Shown here in pieces: positions 18,639 through 27,771 of a stretch of 64,000 bases of DNA. Source of the DNA: Pseudomonas sp. RC10 (lineage in GTDB: Bacteria > Pseudomonadota > Gammaproteobacteria > Pseudomonadales > Pseudomonadaceae); NCBI RefSeq assembly GCF_038397775.1, contig NZ_CP151650.1, positions 3,286,001-3,350,000 on the forward strand, in the 5' to 3' direction. A model generated the notes under the pieces. The model saw nothing but the letters and a program-made list of their open reading frames with translations. It ran no database searches and was not told the DNA's origin. The first letter of the stretch is position 1. Each line of letters opens with the position of its first letter. Both the position numbers and the translations under genes were made by a program.

Positions 18639-21600
18639 TGAGCCTCCGGAGCGATGGTCTGGACGCGTTGAGCCTTGGCGGCCTTGCGCGCTTCTTTGCG
18701 TCCTACATAGTTGCGAATCAGCACATAGAACACAGGGGTCAGCAGCAGACCGAAGAAGGTCACGCCCAGCATCCCGGAGAACACCGCCACACCCATGGCA
18801 TGACGCATTTCGGCACCGGCACCGCTCGACAGCACCAGCGGCACAACACCCATGATGAACGCGAAGGAGGTCATCAGGATCGGACGCAGACGCAGGCGGC
18901 AGGCTTCCAGTACGGCCTCCAGCGGGGTCTTGCCTTTTTCCTGTTCATCCTTGGCGAATTCGACGATGAGGATCGCGTTCTTACAGGCCAGGCCCACCAG
19001 TACGATCAGGCCGATCTGGGTGAAGATGTTGTTGTCGCTGCCAGCAATGATCACACCGGCGATGGCCGACAGCAGGGTCATCGGCACGATCAGGATGACC
19101 GCCAGCGGCAGGCTCCAGCTTTCATACAGCGCGGCCAGCACCAGGAAGGCCAACAGTACGCAGAGCGGGAAGACCAGCAGCGCGGTGTTACCCGACAGGA
19201 TCTGTTGGTAGGTCAGGTCGGTCCACTCGTAGGTCATGCCGTTCGGCAGTTCCTGCTTGAGCAGTTTTTCCATCGCGGCCTGTGCCTGACCCGAGCTGAA
19301 GCCTGGGCCGGCGGCACCGTTGATCTCGGCGGTGATGAAGCCGTTGTAGTGCATCACGCGGTCCGGGCCGGAGGTGTTGGTGACGTGCAGTAGGGTCGCC
19401 AGCGGGATCATCTCGCCCAGATTGTTGCGCACTTTCAGCTGACCGATCTGCTCGGCGTCCTGACGGAATTTCTGTTCAGCCTGAACGTTGACCTGATAGG
19501 TACGACCGAAACGGTTGAAGTCGTTGGCATACAGCGAGCCCAGGTACACCTGCAGGGTGTCGAAGATGTCGCTGATGGCCACGCCGTGGGTCTTGGCTTT
19601 CTCGCGGTCGATGGCGGCATCGACCTGTGGCACGTTCACGGTGTAGCTGGTGAACAGTGCGGCCAGTTCCGGCACGCTGCGGCTCTTGCCGATGATGTTC
19701 ATCGTTTCTTTGTAAAGCTCGTCGTAACCGAGGTTGCCACGGTCTTCGATCTGCAGACGGAAGCCGCCAATCGTGCCCAGGCCCTGTACCGGCGGCGGTG
19801 GGAAGATGGCCATGTAGGCTTCCTGGATCGACGCGTACTTGCCGTTCAACGCCCCGGCAATTGCACCGGCGGATTCACTGGCCAGCGTGCGCTCATCGAA
19901 CGGCTTGAGCGTCACGAACACGATGCCGGAGTTAGGGCTGTTGGTGAACCCGTTGATCGACAGACCCGGGAACGCTACGGCACTCTCGACGCCAGGCTGT
20001 TTCAGCGCGATGTCGGACATGCGTTTGATTACATCTTCGGTGCGGTCTAGGCTCGCGGCGTCCGGCAGTTGGGCGAAGGCCACCAGGTATTGCTTGTCCT
20101 GTTGCGGCACGAAACCGGTTGGTGTGGTCGAGAAGCCCAGCCACGTCATGACGATCAGACCGGCATACACCAACAGTGCCACGCCGCTAACGCGGATCAC
20201 GCGACCGACGGCGCCGACGTAGCCGTTACTGGCCTTGACGAAAACGCGGTTGAACGGACGGAACAGCCAGCCACCCAAGAGCTTGTCGAGGAAGCGCGAG
20301 AACCCGTCTTTCGGTTCGTCGTGGCCCTTGAGCAATACCGCCGCCAGTGCCGGCGACAGGGTCAGGGAGTTGAAGGCCGAGATCACCGTCGAGATAGCAA
20401 TGGTCAACGCGAACTGTTTATAGAACTGTCCCGTCAGGCCGGAGATGAAGGCCGCCGGTACGAACACCGCACACAGCACCAGCGCGGTCGCGATGATGGG
20501 GCCGGTCACTTCGCGCATAGCGATTTGCGTGGCTTCCATCGGTTTATGGCCAAGCTCGATGTTCCGCTCGACGTTCTCGACCACCACGATGGCGTCGTCC
20601 ACCACGATACCGATCGCCAGTACGAGGCCAAACAGCGACAGCGCATTGAGGGAGAAGCCGAACAGGTGCATGACCGCGAACGTACCGATCAGCGACACCG
20701 GCACAGCGGCCAGCGGGATGATCGAGGCGCGCCAGGTTTGCAGGAACAGGATCACCACCAGGACCACGAGGATCAGCGCTTCGAAGAGGGTGTGAACCAC
20801 CGCTTCGATGGAGCCGCGCACGAAGATCGTCGGGTCATAGACGATGCTGTAGTCCATGCCTTCCGGGAAGTTCTTCTTCAGGAGTTCCATTTCGCCGCGC
20901 ACTTCGTTGGAAATGTCGATGGCGTTGGAGCCTGGGCGCTGGAAGATCGGGATCGCCACGGCCGGCTGGTTGTTCAGCAGCGAACGCAGGGCGTACTGGC
21001 TGGAGCCGAGTTCGACACGGGCGATGTCGCGAACACGGGTGATTTCACCGTTTTCGCCAGCACGCACGATGATGTTTTCGAACTCTTCCTCGGTCACCAG
21101 ACGACCTTGAGTGTTGATCGACATCTGGAAGCTGGTCGCGCTCGGGGAGGGCGGTGCACCCAGTTGACCGGCGGCCACCTGGCGGTTCTGCTCACGAATG
21201 GCGTTAACGACATCGGTTGCGGTGATGTTGCGCGAAGCGGTCTTGTTCGGGTCGAGCCAGACACGCAGGGAGTAGTCACCCATACCGAACAACTGCACGT
21301 CACCGACACCGTTCAGACGCGCTAGCTCATCCTTGATGTTGAGCACGGCATAGTTCGACAGGTACAGCATGTCGTAACGCTGATCGGGGGAGGTCAAGTG
21401 GACCACCATGGTCAGATCCGGGGAGGCCTTGTCCACGGTGATACCGATGCGGGTCACTTCTTCCGGCAGTTTCGGCTCGGTCCGCGTGACGCGGTTCTGC
21501 ACCTGAACCTGCGCGGTGTCGAGGTTGGTCCCCAGCGCGAAGGTGATGGTCAGGGTCAGTTTGCCGTCGGCGGTGGCTTGCGAGGACATGTACAGCATGT

Positions 21601-21826
21601 TCTCGACACCGGTGATGGCCTGCTCCAGAGGGGCTGCCACGGTTTCGCCGATCACTTTCGGGTTGGCGCCGGGGAAGTTGGCACGCACGACGACGGTCGG
21701 TGGCACGACTTCCGGGTATTCACTGATCGGTAGCTGGAACAGCGAGATGGCGCCCGCGATCAGGATCAACAGCGAAAGCACCGCTGCGAAGATCGGTCGC
21801 GTGATAAAGAATTTTGAAAAATTCAT
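18635..21826 (-). CDS. mexF: MexF, RND multidrug efflux transporter
   Basis: A 1063-residue RND proton/drug antiporter of the inner membrane, homotrimeric in its family. It starts MNFSKFFITRPIFAAVLSLL and aligns in memory with P. aeruginosa MexF along its full length. The proton-relay acidic pair appears in GLVLAIGIVVDDAIVVVENVER and the second relay in LVGLACKNAILIVEFAKDE. Its start lies 12 bases after the mexE stop and its end overlaps oprN, so this is the central gene of the operon. Confidence 0.97.
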   Translation of the reverse strand: MNFSKFFITRPIFAAVLSLLILIAGAISLFQLPISEYPEVVPPTVVVRANFPGANPKVIGETVAAPLEQAITGVENMLYMSSQATADGKLTLTITFALGTNLDTAQVQVQNRVTRTEPKLPEEVTRIGITVDKASPDLTMVVHLTSPDQRYDMLYLSNYAVLNIKDELARLNGVGDVQLFGMGDYSLRVWLDPNKTASRNITATDVVNAIREQNRQVAAGQLGAPPSPSATSFQMSINTQGRLVTEEEFENIIVRAGENGEITRVRDIARVELGSSQYALRSLLNNQPAVAIPIFQRPGSNAIDISNEVRGEMELLKKNFPEGMDYSIVYDPTIFVRGSIEAVVHTLFEALILVVLVVILFLQTWRASIIPLAAVPVSLIGTFAVMHLFGFSLNALSLFGLVLAIGIVVDDAIVVVENVERNIELGHKPMEATQIAMREVTGPIIATALVLCAVFVPAAFISGLTGQFYKQFALTIAISTVISAFNSLTLSPALAAVLLKGHDEPKDGFSRFLDKLLGGWLFRPFNRVFVKASNGYVGAVGRVIRVSGVALLVYAGLIVMTWLGFSTTPTGFVPQQDKQYLVAFAQLPDAASLDRTEDVIKRMSDIALKQPGVESAVAFPGLSINGFTNSPNSGIVFVTLKPFDERTLASESAGAIAGALNGKYASIQEAYMAIFPPPPVQGLGTIGGFRLQIEDRGNLGYDELYKETMNIIGKSRSVPELAALFTSYTVNVPQVDAAIDREKAKTHGVAISDIFDTLQVYLGSLYANDFNRFGRTYQVNVQAEQKFRQDAEQIGQLKVRNNLGEMIPLATLLHVTNTSGPDRVMHYNGFITAEINGAAGPGFSSGQAQAAMEKLLKQELPNGMTYEWTDLTYQQILSGNTALLVFPLCVLLAFLVLAALYESWSLPLAVILIVPMTLLSAIAGVIIAGSDNNIFTQIGLIVLVGLACKNAILIVEFAKDEQEKGKTPLEAVLEACRLRLRPILMTSFAFIMGVVPLVLSSGAGAEMRHAMGVAVFSGMLGVTFFGLLLTPVFYVLIRNYVGRKEARKAAKAQRVQTIAPEAH

Positions 21827-21838
21827 CGAGTGTGTCCC

Positions 21839-23080
21839 TTAACCGCGTGGCGTAGCAGCGGCAACTTTGGCATCCAGTTTGGACTGGGCCTTCGGTTGGT
21901 TGCTGGCTTCAAGTGCCTGGCGCTGTTGTTGCAGAGCAGCGAGCGTGTCGGCGCTGGCCATCGGGGTGTCTTGCGGGTCGATCGGTGAGCCCGGACGCAC
22001 GCGTTGCAGGCCGCTGACCACGATGCGGTCGTCTTTCTGCAAGCCGCTGCGAACGATCCGCAGGCCTTCGAGTTTCGGACCCAGGTCGACGTTGCGGTAG
22101 GTGGCCTTGTTGTCCTTGTCGACAACGAGCACGAACTTCTTGCCAAGGTCAGTACCGACGGCTTCGTCCTTGATCAGCATGGCGGTGTAGGTGCCGCTGC
22201 CGACCAGCTTCAGACGGGCATAGAGGCCAGGGGTGTATTCGCCCTTGCTGTTGTCGAACACGGCGCGGCCACGGATGGTGCCGGTGCGTGGGTTGACCTG
22301 GTTGTCGACGAAGTTCATCTGGCCCTGATGCGGGTTTTCAGCTTCATTGGACAGGCCCATGTACACCGGGCTGGTCGCGCCGCGTTTGCCGTCGCGGGCC
22401 AGTTGGTTGTACTTGAGGAACACACGTTCGTCGGCGTCGAAGTAGGCGTAAACCTTGTCAGTGGAAACGACGCTGGTGAGGATGCTCTGATCGGCGGTGA
22501 CGATGTTGCCCGCGGTGATTTCCGCACGGCTGACACGGCCAGTGATCGGCGCGGTCACGCGGGTAAAGCTCAGGTTCAGCTTCGCCAGATCCAGTTGGGC
22601 CTGAATGGCGGCCACGGCGGCCTTGGATTCCTGCGCGGTGGTGGTCCGCGAGTCGGCCAGTTCCGCCGAGATCGCGTTGTTGGTGCGCAGACGCTCGCCA
22701 CGCTGGGCTTCGTTGTTGCTGCGAACCGATGCGGCCTTGGCCTGCTGCAGTTGGGCGTCGAGGCGATGCACTTCAGCTTCGAACGGACGCGGGTCAATCT
22801 GGAACAACAGGTCGCCTTTCTTCACCAGCTCACCGTCGGTGAACGCAACGGCATCGATCTGACCCGAAACGCGAGGACGAACCTGCACGGTTTCCGGAGC
22901 TTCCAGACGCGCCGTGACTTCATCCCATTCGTTGACGGGCTGCTCAAGCACCTTGGCCACGTTGACCTTGGCTGCCGCCGGAGCCTGCGCTGCCGTCTCA
23001 GGGCCTTTACCACATGCGCTGAGCACCACCAGTGCCAGCGCGGCAAGGGGATAGCGCAAGGGAGTAAGTGACTGAACCAT
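21839..23080 (-). CDS. mexE: MexE, periplasmic adaptor lipoprotein
   Basis: The 413-residue membrane-fusion protein of the pump. Lipobox LSAC follows a short signal, then a lipoyl half RPRVSGQIDAVAFTDGELVKKGD, a coiled-coil hairpin, the second lipoyl half (TRVTAPITGRVSRAEI) and a beta-barrel and membrane-proximal domain. It is the first gene of mexEF-oprN. The perfect dyad at 23161-23183, 81-103 bases upstream, fits a MexT-type operator. The usual neighbour mexT lies farther off because a hipBA pair separates them. Confidence 0.95.
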   Translation of the reverse strand: MVQSLTPLRYPLAALALVVLSACGKGPETAAQAPAAAKVNVAKVLEQPVNEWDEVTARLEAPETVQVRPRVSGQIDAVAFTDGELVKKGDLLFQIDPRPFEAEVHRLDAQLQQAKAASVRSNNEAQRGERLRTNNAISAELADSRTTTAQESKAAVAAIQAQLDLAKLNLSFTRVTAPITGRVSRAEITAGNIVTADQSILTSVVSTDKVYAYFDADERVFLKYNQLARDGKRGATSPVYMGLSNEAENPHQGQMNFVDNQVNPRTGTIRGRAVFDNSKGEYTPGLYARLKLVGSGTYTAMLIKDEAVGTDLGKKFVLVVDKDNKATYRNVDLGPKLEGLRIVRSGLQKDDRIVVSGLQRVRPGSPIDPQDTPMASADTLAALQQQRQALEASNQPKAQSKLDAKVAAATPRG

Positions 23081-23160
23081 GGGAAAATCCGCCGATGTTA
23101 TTGAGATGGGCGGATTCTGTTCTCGGGGGTTCTATTGCACGAATCGAATACGGCGAAGGT

Positions 23161-23183
23161 AAATATCAGTGGGAATGATATTT
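23161..23183 (-). promoter_or_regulatory. NodD-box-like dyad upstream of mexE, candidate MexT site
   Basis: AAATATCA (23161-23168) and TGATATTT (23176-23183) are perfect 8-base inverted arms around 7 bases. The centre reads ATC-N9-GAT, which is also the core of the published MexT consensus (ATCA-N5-GTCGAT). It is 81-103 bases ahead of the mexE ATG, a normal place for a LysR activator. The outer ACYAT half of the consensus is not evident. Confidence 0.6.
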
Positions 23184-23274
23184 CCGGTTACAAAGGCTCT
23201 GGGACGGGGGTTGGGACGATAACGGACGTCGTTCTATGGCAACGTCCATCGCTGTCAAATCAAAGTTTGTCTGA

Positions 23275-23337
23275 TAAATCCATTATAATGTCGCTTATGC
23301 CGTAATCTTCGAGATAAGACACAATATTATGGATTTA
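23275..23337. promoter_or_regulatory. Long inverted repeat upstream of the hipB-like gene
   Basis: Arms 23275-23291 and 23321-23337 match as inverted copies at 15 of 17 positions, each holding ATCC/GGAT. They flank a 29-base spacer in a locally AT-rich stretch with a perfect TATAAT at 23284-23289. HipB of E. coli binds TATCC/GGATA dyads in its own promoter, so autoregulation by the adjacent HTH protein is plausible but inferred. Confidence 0.5.
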
Positions 23338-23403
23338 AAGGCATTGATATGTCGCGCACACCCTCCTATTCTCCTTGCCTGAAGCATCTATTACTGCGGA
23401 GTC

Positions 23404-23727
23404 ATGATCGTGTTGGATTTCAACTTCAGCAAGCCGGACGAGATTGTGAAACGGCTGTGCGAGCGTTTGCGCACCGAACGTCTGGCCCAGCAGATGACAC
23501 AGAGCGATCTGGCCGGCCGCGCAGGCGTAGGGGTCACCACTGTGTCTAACCTTGAAGCCGGACGCAACGTTGGCCTGGAGACCGTTGTCCGGGTCGCTGT
23601 GGTGCTGGGTCGAAGCAAGGAACTCGAAGCGCTGTTCCTGCCGCGCCTGGAAAGTGTTGATGACATTCGCCGTTATGAACGCAGCACGCGGCGTCAGCGA
23701 GTGAAGCGGACAGCTACTGATGCTTGA
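23404..23727 (+). CDS. HipB-type helix-turn-helix antitoxin
   Basis: A 107-residue Xre/Cro-family DNA-binding protein. The HTH (RLAQQMTQSDLAGRAGVGVTTVSNLEAGR) sits at about residues 25-55, followed by a basic tail. It overlaps the kinase gene by 8 bases in the hipB-hipA order, so it should neutralise that kinase and repress the pair. The first ATG (23404) has GGAG only 2 bases away. The in-frame GTG at 23410 has better spacing (8 bases) and may be the real start. Confidence 0.85.
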   Translation: MIVLDFNFSKPDEIVKRLCERLRTERLAQQMTQSDLAGRAGVGVTTVSNLEAGRNVGLETVVRVAVVLGRSKELEALFLPRLESVDDIRRYERSTRRQRVKRTATDA

Positions 23728-24979
23728 GCAAGTGCATGTTTTCTATGAAGGTTGGGGCGAGCGCTGGCTATGGGGCACGCTGGTCTCCACGGCGGCGATC
23801 AACGGGCGTCCGCAGATCGTTTTCGAATACACCGCGGAGGCGAAGAAGCGGGGGCTGGAGCTGTCTTCATTCACCCTCCCGCTTAAAGGCGAGACCTTGC
23901 GCAGAGGGTTTGCGCCCCATCAGCTAGGCCTGCCGGGCCCGGTCTATGATGCCTTGCCCGATGGCTGGGGCATGCTGCTGATGGATCGGCTGTTCAGGCG
24001 CCGCCATCTCAACACCGCCCGGATCGGGCCTCTGGAGCGACTTGCGTACGTAGGGGACAACGCGATGGGCGCGATGACGTTCGAGCCTGTGGCACCCGAA
24101 GGGGAGGAGGCCCGGCAACACGTCTCGATTGACGCACTGGCGGCTGAAGTCCGACACGTACTCAATGGCGACGGTGGCGAGTTTCTGGAGCAATTGATGC
24201 TCGTGGGTGGCTCTCCGCAGGGGGCGAGGCCCAAGGCCCTCGTGTACCGCGACCCGCAGACCGGACACTTCACCACGGCGGTCAATCCGGCCTTCGAGGC
24301 CTGGCTGGTCAAGTTTCCTGCACGGGGCGAGCATCCCGAAGTGTGCGCGATTGAGACGCTGTATGCCGAGTGCCTGCGGATATGTGGCATCTCGACGCCC
24401 GATACCCTGTATTTCGAACTGCCCAACGGGCTCGCGGCTTTCGCCAGTCGGCGCTTTGATCGAAAAAACGGCCTGCGCGTGCCGATGCAGAGCCTTGCGG
24501 CATTCACGGGAGCAGATTTCACATCGCCGGGCTCATTGGACTACGTCAACTTCCTTCGGGCGACGCAACTGTGCACCAACGACATGCGCGAGAAAGCGCT
24601 CGCATTCGAACGTGCCGTCTTCAATGTGGTGTTCAACAACCGGGACGATCACCCGAAGAATTTCGCGTACGTGATGTCATCAACCGGCGCCTGGACCCTG
24701 GCGCCCGCTTACGACGTGACGTTTTGCAAAGGGCCCGGGGGGTATCACCAGATGGACGTCATGGGCGAGGCATTGGCGATCGGCCGTGCGGCCATGCTCG
24801 GTCTTGCCAGAGAAGCCGAGCTTGCGGCGGACATCGCTGCTGCCCTGATCGATCGCGTGTGCGATGTCGGAGCGGGGTTCGAAGCCTTGGCACAGAAGCA
24901 ATACCCGAACGCCATTACCTTGGCCACCCGGCAGATGCTTCAGCACCGTATCAACGAGAATATCCGGCTGCTTCGGTAA
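23720..24979 (+). CDS. HipA-family serine/threonine kinase toxin
   Basis: A 419-residue HipA-like kinase. It shows the flexible loop GGSPQGARPKALV (about 163-175, corresponding to the autophosphorylated loop of HipA), the catalytic NRDDHPKN (about 307-314, Asp310) and the metal-binding LAPAYDVTF (Asp332). All catalytic residues appear intact. The family phosphorylates aminoacyl-tRNA synthetases and slows growth, and is held in check by HipB. With its antitoxin gene it sits on the opposite strand between mexT and mexE, ending 22 bases from the convergent mexT stop. Confidence 0.88.
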   Translation: MLEQVHVFYEGWGERWLWGTLVSTAAINGRPQIVFEYTAEAKKRGLELSSFTLPLKGETLRRGFAPHQLGLPGPVYDALPDGWGMLLMDRLFRRRHLNTARIGPLERLAYVGDNAMGAMTFEPVAPEGEEARQHVSIDALAAEVRHVLNGDGGEFLEQLMLVGGSPQGARPKALVYRDPQTGHFTTAVNPAFEAWLVKFPARGEHPEVCAIETLYAECLRICGISTPDTLYFELPNGLAAFASRRFDRKNGLRVPMQSLAAFTGADFTSPGSLDYVNFLRATQLCTNDMREKALAFERAVFNVVFNNRDDHPKNFAYVMSSTGAWTLAPAYDVTFCKGPGGYHQMDVMGEALAIGRAAMLGLAREAELAADIAAALIDRVCDVGAGFEALAQKQYPNAITLATRQMLQHRINENIRLLR

Positions 24980-25001
24980 GCGGACAGGCCAGCAAACAGC
25001 G

Positions 25002-25916
25002 TTAAAGACTGTCCGGATCGCCAAAAAACATCTGAATCCGCGACCGCAACCAGCGTTCGCCCGGGTCGTTGTCCTGAGAACCGCGCCAGGCCATGTGCAG
25101 CTCGAAGGTGCGGGCTTCCACGGGCAATTCTTCAGCCCGTACACCGCCCGCTGCGGTGAGCACGGCGGCGGTGTAGTCGGGCACGGTGGCGACGATGTCG
25201 GTGCCGGCGATCAGGGTCGCCAGGCCGTTGAATTGCGGGACGGCCAGAACCACGTGGCGTTTGCGGCCGATCTTTTCCAGATACTCATCGATGAAGCCGC
25301 CCAGGTCGCCGGCGAACGAGACCAGCGCGTGGGGCCGTGCGCAGAAGTCATCAAGGGTGATAGGGCCGGGCATTGAGTCGGCGCGCAGCAGCTTGGGCTT
25401 GCTGCGCCGCAGAACCTTGCGCTTGGCGTTCGCCGGGAGATCATCGGTGTAGCTCACGCCGATGGAAATCTCGCCGGATGACAGCAGCGCAGGCATGAGG
25501 ATGTAGTTGGTGCGGCGCACCACCAGCACGATGCCGGGGGCTTCGGAGCGCAGACGCTTGAGCAGCGAAGGTAGCAGGGCGAATTCGGCGTCATCGGACA
25601 GGCCGATGCGGAACACGGCAGTGCTGGTGGCCGGATCGAAATCGGCGGCGCGGCTCACGGCGGTGGAAATGGAGTCCAGCGCAGGAGAGAGGAGGCCGAA
25701 GATTTCCACGGCGCGTGCCGTGGGTTCCATGCTGCGGCCGGTGCGGACGAACAACGGATCGTCGAACAGCCCGCGCAGACGCGAGAGCGCCGCGCTGATC
25801 GCCGGCTGGCCCAGGAACAGCTTTTCCGCTGCACGGGTCACGCTGCGTTCATGCATGAGGGTTTCGAACACGATGAGCAGATTGAGGTCGACGCGACGCA
25901 GGTCGTTGCGATTCAT
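25002..25916 (-). CDS. mexT: MexT, LysR-type activator of mexEF-oprN
   Basis: A 304-residue LysR-type regulator whose N-terminus (MNRNDLRRVDLNLLIVFETL) and C-terminus (MFFGDPDSL) match P. aeruginosa MexT as I recall it. The winged HTH covers about 1-70 (SVTRAAEKLFLGQPAISAAL), with the effector domain after it. MexT switches on mexEF-oprN and mexS, usually under electrophile or nitrosative stress. The gene is complete and in frame. Unlike in P. aeruginosa it is about 1.9 kb from mexE because of the hipBA pair. Confidence 0.95.
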   Translation of the reverse strand: MNRNDLRRVDLNLLIVFETLMHERSVTRAAEKLFLGQPAISAALSRLRGLFDDPLFVRTGRSMEPTARAVEIFGLLSPALDSISTAVSRAADFDPATSTAVFRIGLSDDAEFALLPSLLKRLRSEAPGIVLVVRRTNYILMPALLSSGEISIGVSYTDDLPANAKRKVLRRSKPKLLRADSMPGPITLDDFCARPHALVSFAGDLGGFIDEYLEKIGRKRHVVLAVPQFNGLATLIAGTDIVATVPDYTAAVLTAAGGVRAEELPVEARTFELHMAWRGSQDNDPGERWLRSRIQMFFGDPDSL

Positions 25917-26382
25917 GACGGGGGTCTCAGGGACATGGTCGGTTATGAGCGGCCAGAGAGGCCTTGCCAGTGTTCAGCTCGGGAACGAATGTTACGGAAT
26001 GATGCCGATTCTGATCAGGCTTGAATGCATGCGCAAGCATACAAACGTGTTACCCATCACGACCATCGATAATTTGCCTTGAACTTGGGCAATTTCAGGA
26101 TACCCAACTGAAGAGGCGTGAGGGATCGAGCCACCCGACTAGGGGGGATTTCGTGCCAGTCATGCTGACGTTCATCCGGAATGTGCGCATCGGGTTGCAA
26201 AGTCCGGGTGAGAAAAGAACAATGTCCGCCTTGAATACGTGAGCATTCGATGGTTATCTAATGGCCGCCTTTCAACAACAGAATCGATGACAGGCATGTC
26301 GACTATTAATAGCCACTGATAGTGTTACCGGCAGAGCCCGGATAGAGTTCATGGCATCAAGGTTCATAAGGCGAGGTTCGAA
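25917..26382. promoter_or_regulatory. mexT-mexS divergent region with a MexT-box-like site at 26056-26070
   Basis: 466 bases without a gene between divergent mexT and mexS. ATCACGACCATCGAT at 26056-26070 fits ATC-N9-GAT and matches the first MexT half-consensus ATCA-N5-GTCGAT at 9 of 10 fixed positions. Since mexS is a known MexT target in P. aeruginosa, this is a reasonable binding site. The rest is AT-richer than average with no other clear element. Confidence 0.5.
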
Positions 26383-27405
26383 ATGTCCCGCACGATCCGT
26401 TTTCATCAGTTCGGCCCGGCCGAGGTACTCAAGGTAGAAGAGGTGCCCGTCGCGTTGCCTGCCCCCGGCGAGGTGCAAGTGCGCGTACAGGCGATCGGCG
26501 TTACCTGGTACGACGTGCTGTGGCGCCAGAATCTGGCTTCTTCTCAGGCGCGGCTGCCGGCTGGTCTGGGCTCTGAAATGGCAGGCGTGATCACCGCTGT
26601 CGGCGATGGCGTGGCTGATCTGAACGTCGGCGACCGGGTGGCCAGCTTTCCCTCTGCAGACCCTAACGTGCACCCGGTTTATGGCGAGCTGATTACACTG
26701 CCCGCCACTTCCGTGACCCGTTATCCGGAAATTCTCACCCCTAATGAGGCAGCCGTGCACTACACGCCGCTGCTGATGGCGTACTTTGCTTTTGTCGACC
26801 TGGCTCGCGCCAAACCGGGGCAGACCGCTCTGGTAACCGACGCCAGCCATTGCGCGGGCCCTGCGTTCCTGCAACTGGGCAAGGCGCTGGGTATCAAGGT
26901 CATCGCCGCGACCAAGACCGAATCGTGCCGTGAATACCTGTTGAAGCTGGGTGCCGACAAGGTCGTGAACACCGAAGAGCAGGACCTGCTTATGGCGATC
27001 AACAAGTACACCGACAATCGGGGTGTCGACATCGTCCTGGACGGTTTGGGCGGCCCGCAGATGTCCATGTTGGGCGACGTGCTTGCACCCCGTGGGAGCC
27101 TGATTCTTTACGGCTTGCAGGGCGGCAATCAGACGCCGTTCCCGGCGTGTGCAGCGTTCCAGAAAAACATTCAGTTCTTCGTTCACTGTGTGGGCAATTT
27201 CACCGGCAAGCCTGAACTGGGTATCGCTCAAGACGAAGAAGCCGTAAAACGTGCCTTGCGTGACATCAACCAATTGACTGCTGACCGCGTGCTGGTCCCG
27301 CAGATCACCAAGGTCTTTGCGTTCGATCAACTGGTCGAAGCGCACCGCTTGATGGATGGCTGCCCTGTAGGCGGTCGCATAGTGGTGGAAGTCGAGCCTG
27401 CCTGA
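26383..27405 (+). CDS. mexS: MexS, quinone-oxidoreductase-like MDR protein
   Basis: A 340-residue zinc-independent alcohol-dehydrogenase/quinone-reductase fold: an N-terminal GroES-like domain with GSEMAGVITAVGDGV and a Rossmann part (VTDASHCAGPAFLQLGKALG). Divergent placement next to mexT and overall pattern fit MexS. In P. aeruginosa its loss turns MexT on, so it likely removes an electrophilic signal. GAGG about 7 bases before ATG 26383 supports the start. A rho-independent terminator follows at 27521. Confidence 0.88.
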   Translation: MSRTIRFHQFGPAEVLKVEEVPVALPAPGEVQVRVQAIGVTWYDVLWRQNLASSQARLPAGLGSEMAGVITAVGDGVADLNVGDRVASFPSADPNVHPVYGELITLPATSVTRYPEILTPNEAAVHYTPLLMAYFAFVDLARAKPGQTALVTDASHCAGPAFLQLGKALGIKVIAATKTESCREYLLKLGADKVVNTEEQDLLMAINKYTDNRGVDIVLDGLGGPQMSMLGDVLAPRGSLILYGLQGGNQTPFPACAAFQKNIQFFVHCVGNFTGKPELGIAQDEEAVKRALRDINQLTADRVLVPQITKVFAFDQLVEAHRLMDGCPVGGRIVVEVEPA

Positions 27406-27520
27406 GCGCAATTCATCGCGCTGGCTGAATGATCGACGCTGTGGCCAAGCGTCGTATGAGTGGGTCCGGTCGCCGACTCAAGGTGCCCGTCCTGTTTTTA
27501 CCGGCCATGTTTCACCCGAC

Positions 27521-27554
27521 AAAGCCTTCCTGACGTGATCTGGAAGGCTTTTTT
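27521..27554 (+). terminator. Rho-independent terminator after mexS
   Basis: A 10-bp stem, AAAGCCTTCC (27521-27530) with GGAAGGCTTT (27542-27551), with T-rich sequence to 27554. It separates mexS from the next unit. Confidence 0.9.
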
Positions 27555-27719
27555 GTTTATGGATGACGCGTTATTAAACAGCCTGTTTCATTCGTCAGTG
27601 CCGCGTGCCTGACACCGTTGCTGTGACTGAATACTGATTTGAGTAAACAACTGTGTTTAAAAGAGCGCGGGGGAAGTTTAAATCTGGCGCCATTCGGGTC
27701 GGTATCTGTACCTTGTAAA

Positions 27720-27741
27720 TATTATCGAGACACCGATAATA
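27720..27741. promoter_or_regulatory. Perfect palindrome ahead of the peptide/PP-loop unit
   Basis: TATTATCG (27720-27727) and CGATAATA (27734-27741) are perfect inverted arms around AGACAC. The dyad ends 30 bases before the small peptide ORF, within an AT-rich promoter-like stretch. The MocR/GntR-type regulator encoded at 29615 is the natural candidate to bind it. Confidence 0.55.
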
Positions 27742-27771
27742 GTTCAGTCAATACAACTCAAGGAATGAGTC

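Noticed and set aside
20069..21325. Long rightward frame antisense to mexF
   Set aside because: Rich in His, Asp, Arg and Gln as expected for the antisense of a GC-rich membrane protein gene. mexF is certain on the other strand.
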